Source of the DNA: Gymnopilus junonius | Lineage: Eukaryota; Basidiomycota; Agaricomycetes; Agaricales; Galerinaceae | Reading direction: 5' to 3' | Assembly (NCBI GenBank): GCA_015501075.1 | Contig: JADNYJ010000081.1 | Coordinates: 62,001 to 126,000 of the forward strand | Length of the DNA: 64,000 bases | Shown: positions 55,834-64,000 of the stretch, in pieces | Layout: the number at the start of each line of letters is the position of its first letter | Numbering within the stretch: the first letter of the stretch is position 1 | Program-made: the position numbers and the translations under genes | The notes under the pieces: model-generated | What the model saw: only the letters and a program-made list of their open reading frames with translations | Databases searched by the model: none | What the model was told of the DNA's origin: nothing

Positions 55834-56640
55834 GTAGCAGCAGCAGAAACTGCATACACGGAAAGAAGTTCCGCTACAAAGTCAACATGAGCACCGCATA
55901 CACACCCAGAGGAACCACAAAAGCCACGTACTACAGAGACCGACCGAGCAGTCATATGCAACTAAAAACGCTGCCTCGCTGCAACCTCTATCCGAATCTC
56001 GCCGTGAACGTGGCCCAGACCATAGAACGACCGTACCAGCAGCACAACAACCCAGGCATACCCGACCAAGGAGAAGAAAAGAGTGGAGGTGGAAAGAAAT
56101 GGGCGGGGAAACGAAGACTCAAGAGTCGGGCACAAAGCCCCTGGTTCTTGCAGGAAAAAAGCGCATCACGAAAATTCGGAATTACATAATCTCCGGACCT
56201 TCGTGCCGCTGGCTCTCTGCTCCGACGAATCATAGAACCAGCTGTGTACCCAATTCATACTGGTAATATATAACATATGGTTCCTCTTAGGAAATCAGAC
56301 ATCCTTTAAGTATTTATTTCTTTTATTTTTTTTGCTCACTGGCAAAGCCATCTTCAGAGTCCAGAGCCAGAGGCAGGCGACCCCAAGCGTACTTAATCGA
56401 AGAACTTATAGCGTACGGCCGATATACTTATAACACCTACGCCCTCCTCTAAATTCAAAATCCACAAATAACCAGTGGAGTCCCAAGCGTCGGTACCCCT
56501 TCTTCAATCAAACTCGATTCCGCCGTAATGCGAAGCCCGGATGAACATCGATATCATAACCGGGATTAAAAAAGCGTAATTTTATGCAGCAGCACCACAA
56601 CCCATTCATTCATCCATTCATTCACAACACTACACCCACG
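55834..56640. other. No gene recognised
   Basis: A plus-strand frame (55749-56189) starts within the LTR and is basic and low in complexity; not supported as a gene. ATTC repeats occur near 56610. Confidence 0.4.
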
Positions 56641-56655
56641 TCAGTTAAACACCGA

Positions 56656-57746
56656 TCAAGCACCGACCTTCAAACCATCCTGCACATCCTGACGAGCCTC
56701 AATGCGATCACGCCATGCCTAAAAGGATAAAGATAAAGATAAAAATCCCAGTAATTCAGATCAGAACCTAACCAAGCACAAACCACACGTACCTGGATAG
56801 CAGGAAACTCCACTGCTAGATCAATCCCAAATTCCTCCGCCTGCATGATCCTTTTATGTGATAGAGCAGAAAGAAAGAAGGAAGGAAGGAAAGAAGGTGA
56901 AAGGTCAAAGCCCAAAATAAACGCGTTAAAGATAATTAGATATATATCCGTCAGAACGAATCCTGATCAAATAGAGCGACAGTAACATACCAAGGAAACG
57001 TCTTAAAATCCACCAACGTCAAATTTTCCCCCACTATGTACTTTTTATCTCCCTTCTTCAGCTGACCCTCCAATACGCCGTATAGCCGTCTCGTCTCGTT
57101 GATATATCCTGGAGTCGAACATGTATTAGTACCATCAATATGTCACCTAGTACCACCTATCGCCCTAGGATACTCCGAGATGGAGGATACTCACGTTTTT
57201 GAGCATATTCGATCTTCTCAGGAGCAGCGAACACGAAATGGCCCGCTTGTCCCTGCATAGGACCTATCCCACCGTGCTAAGTCCACAGTAAGCAAAGCAA
57301 CCCAAACCCGTCCCACACCACCCCACCACTACCCCACACTCGACCTTCAAGCTTCAACGTTCAACCTTCAAGAAGAAACTCACCGTAAAAAACAACCACT
57401 GCATCATCTCCCCATACTCCCTCCCCTCCCTCCCCGGATCAAACGAAAACTCCCTCCTTACATCATACACCTCCGCCAAATAACACAAAATCGCACTCGT
57501 CTCAAACACCCTGAACCCGCGCACCGTCACCGCCGGCAGACGCCCGTTGGGGTTGACCGCTAAAAACCACGGGGCTTTGACGTAGTTGTGGTCGGAGGGG
57601 TTGGAGCCGGACATGTGCACGATCTGGTAGGATTGGAGGTCGGGCTGGGAGGGGTAGGCGGAGCGCAGGGCGGAGAGGAAGATGGAGGTGCAGGAGCCGT
57701 TGGGGGTTTTGGCGGTGTAGTGGACGATGGCGGGTTCGGTGGACAT
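56656..57746 (-). CDS. Glutathione S-transferase, Ure2-like
   Basis: GSTs conjugate or reduce substrates with glutathione in the cytosol. Five exons: 57746-57384, 57276-57195, 57108-56991, 56850-56793 and 56718-56656, summing to 684 nt (227 residues plus stop) with all GT-AG introns. The N-terminal thioredoxin-like domain has VHYTAKTPNG and the cis-Pro segment NPNGRLPAVTV followed by FETSAILCYLAE, where Glu-Thr/Ser binds the gamma-glutamyl group. The helical domain starts MMQWLFFTHGGIGPMQGQAG, a hallmark of the Ure2-like class, then YGVLEGQLKKGDKKYIVGEN, VDFKTFPW and AWRDRIEARQDVQDG. An ATG at 57887 in the same frame would add a His/Pro-rich leader; 57746 is preferred because family members start close to the first beta strand. 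A truncated tandem copy lies upstream. Confidence 0.92.
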
Positions 57747-57900
57747 TGTAATTGGGCGGTGGTGTGAGTGATGGGATGGGATGAAATGAGGATGGGGATG
57801 AGGATGATAGCGGTGAGTGCGGGTGGAGGGAATGGGATGGGATAGGATAGGAAGGAGTCGCCGGGTTAATGTCACTTGCTTGAACATAAATCCCCCGTCA

Positions 57901-57920
57901 GTGTGTGTGTGTGTGTGTGT
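57901..57920 (+). repeat. (GT)10 microsatellite
   Basis: Ten GT units just upstream of the GST gene. Confidence 0.95.
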
Positions 57921-58197
57921 GAATTTGAATGAGCAAGCTTATATATCCTGTCTTCCCTATGTAAGCCTTTGCCTAATTTGTAATCCAAGTATGTTCGAGA
58001 CACACGCCAGATTTACCTGGGCATCGAAGCCAATCGAAGCAGCTGTTAAGAAGGAAAATGACTTGACCAATCCCCGCCTTGCGTTAAATCAAATTCAAAC
58101 TGATATTAATTTAAAAAAAAAAACTCGAAACGTCATTATCACGACTGAAATTACAGTCGTTATTTATCCTTCAGTTCTGTATTTTAAAAAATATCCA

Positions 58198-58703
58198 TCA
58201 AGCGGGTACACTTAACCCCTCCTGAACATCCTTGCGGGCCTCAATACGATCGATCCAAGCCTAATCCGAGTAAAATCAAAACGAGAACTCGATATCGCAA
58301 GGGAGTGTACATACCTTGATAACAGGAAATTCGACCGCCAAGTCGATGCTCAGGATATCCGACCTCCTCACCCTGAAAAGCAGGAAAACAAACCCGTTAA
58401 GAGACGCTCGTAGGGTGATTGAGAATATCATAGGTACTTACCAAGGGAACGTCTTGAGATCGGCCAAAGAAAACTTGTCGCCCAAAATGAACTTCCTGTC
58501 TCCTTTCTTCAGCTGACCTTCGAGTACGCCGTACAGTCGTTTAGTTTCGTTGGTGTAACCTTTGGACATGGTTAGCTCTGCACTGGTGCGATCTATGCAG
58601 TCATCGTTGGACTACTCACGTTTCAGACCGTACTCGATCTTCTCAGGCGCAGCGAACGTGAAATGGTTCGCCTGTCCCTGCATCGAACCGATCCCACCAT
58701 GCT
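58198..58703 (-). pseudogene. Glutathione S-transferase, truncated tandem copy
   Basis: Exons 2 to 5 of the neighbouring GST are repeated with the same intron positions: HGGIGSMQGQANHFTFAAPE, YTNETKRLYGVLEGQLKKGD, RSDILSIDLAVEFPVIK and AWIDRIEARKDVQEGLSVPA with a stop at 58198-58200. The reading frame is open, but exon 1, with the whole glutathione-binding domain, is missing; upstream of the 3' splice site at about 58704 the sequence has no GST match. It therefore encodes only the C-terminal helical domain and is most likely dead. Divergence from the full gene is clear at protein level, so the duplication is not recent. Confidence 0.85.
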
Positions 58704-58739
58704 AAACGCAACAATAAAAATACTCCACGCATCTGATAT

Positions 58740-59460
58740 GATATTCAAGACTTTTGCTAGGCACCAGCAAAGTCTTTAGCGTCGAAGTAGTGGAGGCTGG
58801 ATGAGAGATCGTATAGCTTCATCACGGGCGCTGGGGATACCCATGGATCTGCGTATGGCTGGCATGGGATGGGCGTAGACATAGGCATTTTAAAGAGTGA
58901 CAAGGATGCGGCGGGGATGGTGACGCTGTAGAGGTTCAAGTAATCTACCTTGCTGACGTTGATGTCCATTGGGTCATGCGTATATCTGTCTCAATCGAAG
59001 ACAGCGGTGCCTGCTCTGATAAACATGTCAGATCCGGCTGCGCTTGTACGGATATCTTTCTTTCCGCTAGTTCGGGGTTCCGGAATGATATCGAGATTAT
59101 GGCCCTGTCAGCATGGGTCTTCCGTCTCGGTTATCTCGGTGTACTACAGTCTTTTCTTAACTTTCACGTCCTGACTTGGTGAACTGCACTGTGTTTGTGG
59201 ACGGTCATCTACTTTGCTCTGGAAGTCAATTATACAAGTAGGATAACCACGTACGTGCTCACTGTACCTTACGACTTGACGAAGAAGCTGACATATTCAC
59301 GTATAATGCAGATATCCCCGAGCTGGCCGAACCTAATGTTCCTCCACTTGAATCTTCTGACATTTCCCTACCCAGACTTTTGCCGAACGGACATCTTAAA
59401 CAGGACCGTCTTATTTGACATGATTAGGCACTAACGTCATCCCTCACTCCTCGATATCCA
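58740..59460. other. No gene recognised
   Basis: A 70-codon reverse-strand frame (58969-58757) and several short plus-strand frames have no domain. This is where the missing GST exon would have been. Confidence 0.35.
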
Positions 59461-59468
59461 ACACTGTC

Positions 59469-60983
59469 ATGGCATCCTCTCCATCCCCATCGCGTCCATC
59501 CTTCCCCAGCTTCCCACTAGAACTCATCAGTCTATTCATAGACAACCTCGTATTTTCCGAACGTGAACATGAACCAAGTTCAAAGCTGAAATCAATCCAG
59601 CCATCCGCATTAAAGAACCACCTCCTCGCCTGCTCTCTTGTCTCACGCGCGTTCAGAACCACCGCTCTCAAGCGTCTCTTCGCCGTGGTATCGATAGGGG
59701 ACTATCAGCATCATCATCATGCAATGTCAGTCTCAATGCCGACGTCAGCTGTTCCTCAGAGTCCTAACAGAGCGAGGAGACGTTCGCCATATGAGGTATT
59801 TTCGAGGATCAGGGGTCTTTGAATCTGAACTGGGTCGGGCCATTTGTAGACTGAAGCTTTGGATTGCGCCAGAGTTCGTCCCGATGGTGTATATCCTGAA
59901 AGACCTCGTCAGAGCAATCAACTCCCGAGCACCGAATCTGCGTGCAATCTTCCTCTGCGGGCTGCATTGGAGCGAGATTAGCGCTGATGTTACGCAGTCG
60001 TTGCTTGATCTCCTACTCCGCCCTTCCATAGTCCGCTTGGAACTGCACGATATGACGGACGTGCCCAGGCGTATCATATCAGACTGCGTTTCTCTTCAGT
60101 TTCTGGAGCTTAATGCCAATTTTGTCTTTGCATCGGCTCCTCCTGGTACAAGTTCATCTGAATCTGGGATATGCAACTATCTTCGACTGGCTGGAAAATA
60201 CCGATTTGCCCATGGACCAAAGACCCATGTGAGTATCCTCCAGCTCGAACATTTCGACATGGAAATCTCGAATCAGGAACAAATAAGGGAACTCGAGCAG
60301 CTCTTCCGAACTGCATCTTCCCTTGTTTCTTTTGATCTGTGAGTCGATTTCAACATCATGATTCCCTTCTAACGTGCAGGAACTTGACACTTCCCAGATT
60401 AATTTCCTCCAAGCCCAACTTCGATAACTTCGTTCACTTCCCAAGCACCGCTGCAGACCTCCAATCTCTCTATCTCCTCCGTGATGTCCATCTCGAACTA
60501 GGCTGGGGCGACGGTGCCCTATCCCTCGCCCAATCCTTCATCCAAGGAATGCCCGCCAACCTCGCCTCGCTCGATATCACCTTCACAGCTGACATTTTAT
60601 GGTTCCAATACCCGTTCCATGAAATTAGGCCCGTCAATATGCCACAGCAATTCTTGCGCACGAGGTTTCCAGGTCTAAGAGAGGCGACGGTCCGGCTGAA
60701 GTTGAGTTTGACGACACTCTCAGAGCCTTTTTCGCCGTTGAGGTTGGGGGTGGATGAGAAGCAGAGGATGGAAGATGTGTTTCGGGCAAAGATTGGGTCG
60801 TTGTCAAGGGCTGCTTTGGAAGATTCAGATCTCATTCATCCAACAATTGTGGTTGAAATGCGGGGTGAGTTTGTTTTGATTGACCTACCCGTTGCATCAG
60901 CTAATCTGCTTACCTCGCACATATACTCACTTAGGCGCAGAAGATCTAGAATAGATTCGTTAATGCGCGAGCCCCACTGGTAG
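59469..60983 (+). CDS. F-box protein, one frame break
   Basis: ATG 59469 opens a Ser/Pro-rich start and the F-box FPLELISLFIDNLVF, with HLLACSLVSRAFRTTALKRL as in the agaric subfamily at 32 kb. The frame ends with a stop just after SPYEVFSRIRG near 59820; a one-base shift in the GGGGTCTTTG stretch continues as FESELGRAICRLKLWIAPEF, LVRAINSRAPNLRAIFLCGL and HVSILQLEHFDMEISNQEQI. A 41-bp GT-AG intron (60339-60379) joins in phase to exon 2 (NLTLPRLISSKPNFDNFVHF ... RIDSLMREPHW), stop at 60981-60983. About 500 residues. Probable SCF substrate receptor, pending resolution of the break. Confidence 0.7.
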
Positions 60984-60989
60984 AGAAGA

Positions 60990-62455
60990 AAACTGATGAG
61001 ATCTCGCATTTACATTTGCTAGAAAAGGCTCAAGCCAGCTGGACGTCACGCTTTGCATACTCCGCCGTTCATTCTTCTGTGCAGACATTGAATGCTTCAA
61101 TGTTATTGTCCTACCATCCGAGCTTGAAATTGAGGGCTCCAAGTAAACGCGTATAGAGAATCAGCTCGCCGTGCAGATCGTCCTTTTCGTTGATCTATAT
61201 TCAATTTGGACCTCTTTTGTACAACTGTCATTAGGCTATCTTGTCCTCAGCTTACACGCGATTTTATTGGGTTCATTTCAGTATATGCTTACGGGCGGGA
61301 TAGATTCTGCTGAAGGCAACATAGACAGCATCTTATTTAAACATCTGCGCAAATATTCTCAGAGTTCCCTTTGGTCAGGTCGGCTATCACCGAGTAACTG
61401 TACAGTACCACGTCAGACATTGACCAATGGCAAACTGTCACTCCGTCGTATGAACGCACACTATGGCTCGGCTTAAGCCCGTTACGTTCTAGGGGTGATA
61501 CTTATTCTAGCTGGCCTTATTGGTGATCTTGTGTCTTTGCTAAATTTTGTTCCTCTCAAGAGTCAAAGTTGAGATTTCTATTCCTGCAATGACTACTTGG
61601 CTCACTTGTAATTATTGCTGCTCTTGGACGCAAAGTTTATGGCCATATCCGCCAGCATATAGAACTCGGCTTCTGATTGGACACAAATACGTCTCTGATC
61701 AGCTTTTATTCCGCCTGTGACGTCTTTTGCGTCCGATCGGTATTGGTAGGCATATCCGAGGAGCTTCTGATACCTTATGGCTATACTCACGTTTCACAGG
61801 TTCAATTATCCTGACATCGACGCTTAATTTTGGCATGTTGATGTCACTGAATTATAACACATGCCATTGCTTCTCCGAGGTACGCTGCACTGTCATTCGA
61901 TCCTGTGAATTTTTTGGAATATGACGAGCATTTGTATGCAGTCTATGTCAAACACAGAAAACATATTTACCTACTTCGCCTAGCGCACCACGCATCTAGG
62001 CTCCTCAAATTTCCCAACACTTCGAAATATGGCCTCCCTTCTGCCTCTTCCGCCTTAACACCCAATCTGATCTCATTCATCGGTTGACGCAATAAGAATG
62101 AATCCTTGCGCTTTACTTGACAAGCTGAATGGTTGTTGTATCACAACAAGGGCCCTTGACGTCTTGCTCTTAATCTGACTGGCTCCTGGTGTGGTATTCG
62201 GCGGCAACTTCTGGTTTAGGTCGACCAACTGTAAGTTTTCCTTCGTTTCTCACCGTCATCCAAACTTAATCGCTGTACCATAGTACACCCTAGATCACGC
62301 CTGATTTTCCACAGTACGCCAAAGTGCTTCACTGTTCGATTCTTCGTATGTACCCGCGATCGCTCATTAAATTACGCTGATGATATCATGGGCTATTTCA
62401 TGTTCCCAAGGCGATGTCTTCCGTACTTTCGACCAGGGAGCATACTTCTCAGGTG
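60990..62455. other. No gene recognised
   Basis: Only short frames with no domain. Confidence 0.4.
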
Positions 62456-62463
62456 GTTGTAAC

Positions 62464-63035
62464 TAGTGCTGGGTTTTTTTCCTCTGGGCTGATGTTCCAA
62501 ACGTGTTTTTCTTCCCGGCCTCCCAGCCCTGTGTTATACCTGTGTTTTAAACAGTGTTTTTCTTACATAATCAATTTTTTCGAATTTTAATTTTCTGGCT
62601 TAAAAATTCTCTCAAATGAGGTTCCTGGCTTTAGTTTAGACTGAACCCTTTTGTCTACCTTCTCCTGTAATGATTTTGTGGCTTGTGTGGATGAGAATAT
62701 CATTCAGAGGGCTGAGCAACACCCATATCATGTGATGTGACTCCCCGTGACATCCTGCCAAGGTTCCGCATGGCTTATATTTGCAGCCGATTTTCCATTT
62801 TTAGGACTGATCCCTGGTCGAAGAAGCAATTCAAGCGCTTTGAACTTTCAAAGTAGGTTGTCCATATGCTCAAATCCCCGAAATTCATTGATTATTAGAT
62901 GAAATATATGAATGATTTATCACAGTAAAACACAGAGGATTTTGGACCCCCTGATGTTAAAAACGTTAGAAACATGTTAAAAACCATGTGAAAAACTACA
63001 CTGTTTTAAACGTCCCAGTAAAACACCCAGCACTA
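62464..63035. mobile_element. hAT-like MITE with perfect 8-bp target duplication
   Basis: A 572-bp element with inverted ends TAGTGCTGGGT ... ACCCAGCACTA and imperfect continuation (TTTTTT against GTTTTA). GTTGTAAC flanks both sides (62456-62463 and 63036-63043). The duplication fits the hAT preference nTnnnnAn. The interior is AT-rich with repeated GTTTTAAAC/GTGTTTT motifs near both ends and no coding frame. Its ends differ from those of the element at 13542, so the two belong to separate families. Confidence 0.9.
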
Positions 63036-63580
63036 GTTGTAACCCACCGAGAATCTTTTCTGGGTGAGAGATGAGCAGCACGCGTATTTTGGTTACTATA
63101 GGCGTGATCATGATGTTGCTTCTAGTGCTACTACTAGAAGACAGATCCGTTTCAATAGTATATGCGCCGAAAATTTTAAATATGATAGGATCAAAATTCT
63201 TATTTTTTTTTTGGAGCATAGGAAACGCGCACTTGTACTCCTATTCTGTTGGACGCTCAACTCGCCATCCCACGATCTTCAACTGACCAGGTCAGGACGG
63301 CGAAAATAACTTCATACCGTCATTCATTGTGCCATTTTTCTTTGAGTAGAGCAGCGTGGTCGGCTAGCCGGAAGGATGACGTTGTAAGTATGCTCCCGTT
63401 GCATTTATCAAAATTTCGTCCGGGCGGGGTTAATCGGTTAGCGTGCAGGTGTGGAGTTCTGCTAGAACCCTGAGAGCGTGATAGGGATATACGCCATTTC
63501 CGAGATCCTTTGCGTATATTCTTAGCGCGGTGTGCTTTGTTTTACCTTTAATTAATGGTACAGGAACTCGGGGAAGAAGG

Positions 63581-63588
63581 TATAAAAA
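63581..63588 (+). promoter_or_regulatory. TATA box
   Basis: TATAAAAA lies 75-82 bp before the ATG at 63663, with a CT-rich start region in between. This is a standard fungal core promoter position. Confidence 0.7.
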
Positions 63589-63662
63589 CTCGACGTGTTT
63601 GCTCGACATCCAACAACTGAAATCCTTCACCTCCAGTCCTCTCCTCGATTCACATTCTCAGC

Positions 63663-64000
63663 ATGTTCGCCTCTCGATTTATTCTCCCCGTCTTGGCCTT
63701 CACCGGTCTCACTGCCTTTGCGAGCCCCATCGAGATCGAGAGGCGCGCTGCTGATGTGTCCAACGTCCTCGACATCGTCAGCGCCCTCCAAGGCTCAACT
63801 TCCTCTATCCTTCCTCAACTCAGTACGTTCTTGTTTCGCTCATAGTCACTGAATATTGCTGAACATGTTTCTTCCCTCAGATACCCTCGTTTCGAACGGC
63901 CAGGCTAACACTGCGACCGTCACTCCGCTCATTAACCAGCTCGTCACCTCTCTCAACACCGCTAGTACCTCTTTCAACTCCCTTGGTCCCGTTGATGCGT
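63663..64000 (+). CDS. Small secreted protein, cut by the window edge
   Basis: ATG 63663 gives MFASRFILPVLAFTGLTAFA, a clear signal peptide, then SPIEIERRAADV with a possible dibasic processing site, and VLDIVSALQGSTSSILPQL. A 58-bp intron (63823-63880, GTACGT ... CTCAG) splices in phase to NTLVSNGQANTATVTPLINQ and LVTSLNTASTSFNSLGPVDA at the edge. The alternating Leu/Thr/Ser helical pattern is typical of an agaric family of small secreted proteins with no known function. The rest of the gene lies outside the window. Confidence 0.8.

Noticed and set aside
55749..56189. 146-codon basic frame after the LTR
   Set aside because: It starts inside the LTR, has no domain and shows no splice context; probably chance.
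57746..57887. Earlier start (MFKQVTLTRR) for the GST
   Set aside because: It adds only a His/Pro-rich leader not expected in the Ure2-like class. A mitochondrial form from this start cannot be fully excluded.

Overview
This window is nuclear DNA of a filamentous basidiomycete, most likely a mushroom-forming agaricomycete. Genes are split by many short (about 45-75 bp) GT-AG introns. The families seen are typical of that group: expanded F-box/LRR-like proteins, DUF6533-type 7TM proteins, a fungal HNH protein, DUF6589 transposon-derived protein, TET/JBP-type dioxygenase, Ure2-like GST and MFS carriers. No rRNA, tRNA, CRISPR array or bacterial-style operon was found. All names come from reading motifs by eye; no search was run.

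Layout. 0.7-1.4 kb: small Pro/Ser-rich gene. 2.2-5.4 kb: graveyard of fragments (mitochondrial-type MetRS, DUF6589, MFS carrier). 5.5-6.8 kb: well-preserved five-exon HNH gene. 8.2-12.6 kb: Rab-GAP/TBC gene with a long low-complexity N-terminal half and several frame breaks. 13.5-18.9 kb: transposon island, with an 8-bp-TSD hAT-like element inserted inside the terminal repeat of a second element, followed by a decayed TET/JBP-like 2OG-Fe(II) dioxygenase gene and a companion acidic gene. 19-24.5 kb: mostly unrecognised, ending in one copy of a dispersed duplication. 24.6-26.7 kb: damaged arginyl-tRNA synthetase gene. 27-35.4 kb: two F-box genes, an F-box remnant and a multi-TM gene. 35.6-38.1 kb: MFS carrier gene, the intact relative of the 5 kb fragment. 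39 kb: relic of an unnamed conserved fungal family. 42-55 kb: a third full F-box gene, two opposed 4-TM paralogues, a secreted amidase, and a 7TM gene split by a 676-bp MITE-like element. 55.4 kb: solo LTR. 56.6-58.7 kb: GST gene with a truncated tandem copy. 59.5-61 kb: F-box gene. 62.5-63 kb: small hAT-like MITE. 63.7 kb to the edge: start of a small secreted protein.

Two kinds of damage should be kept apart. Many otherwise well-conserved genes (TBC, MFS, amidase, F-box, 7TM) carry isolated one-base deletions, several in homopolymer runs, which may be uncorrected sequence error. In contrast, the TET/JBP-like gene has three stops that are all TGA and could come from CGA, and the ArgRS gene has an AT in place of a GT splice donor; these look like real decay. 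The four bounded mobile elements have clear target duplications (two 8-bp, one 5-bp, one TA), so insertion has shaped this region strongly.
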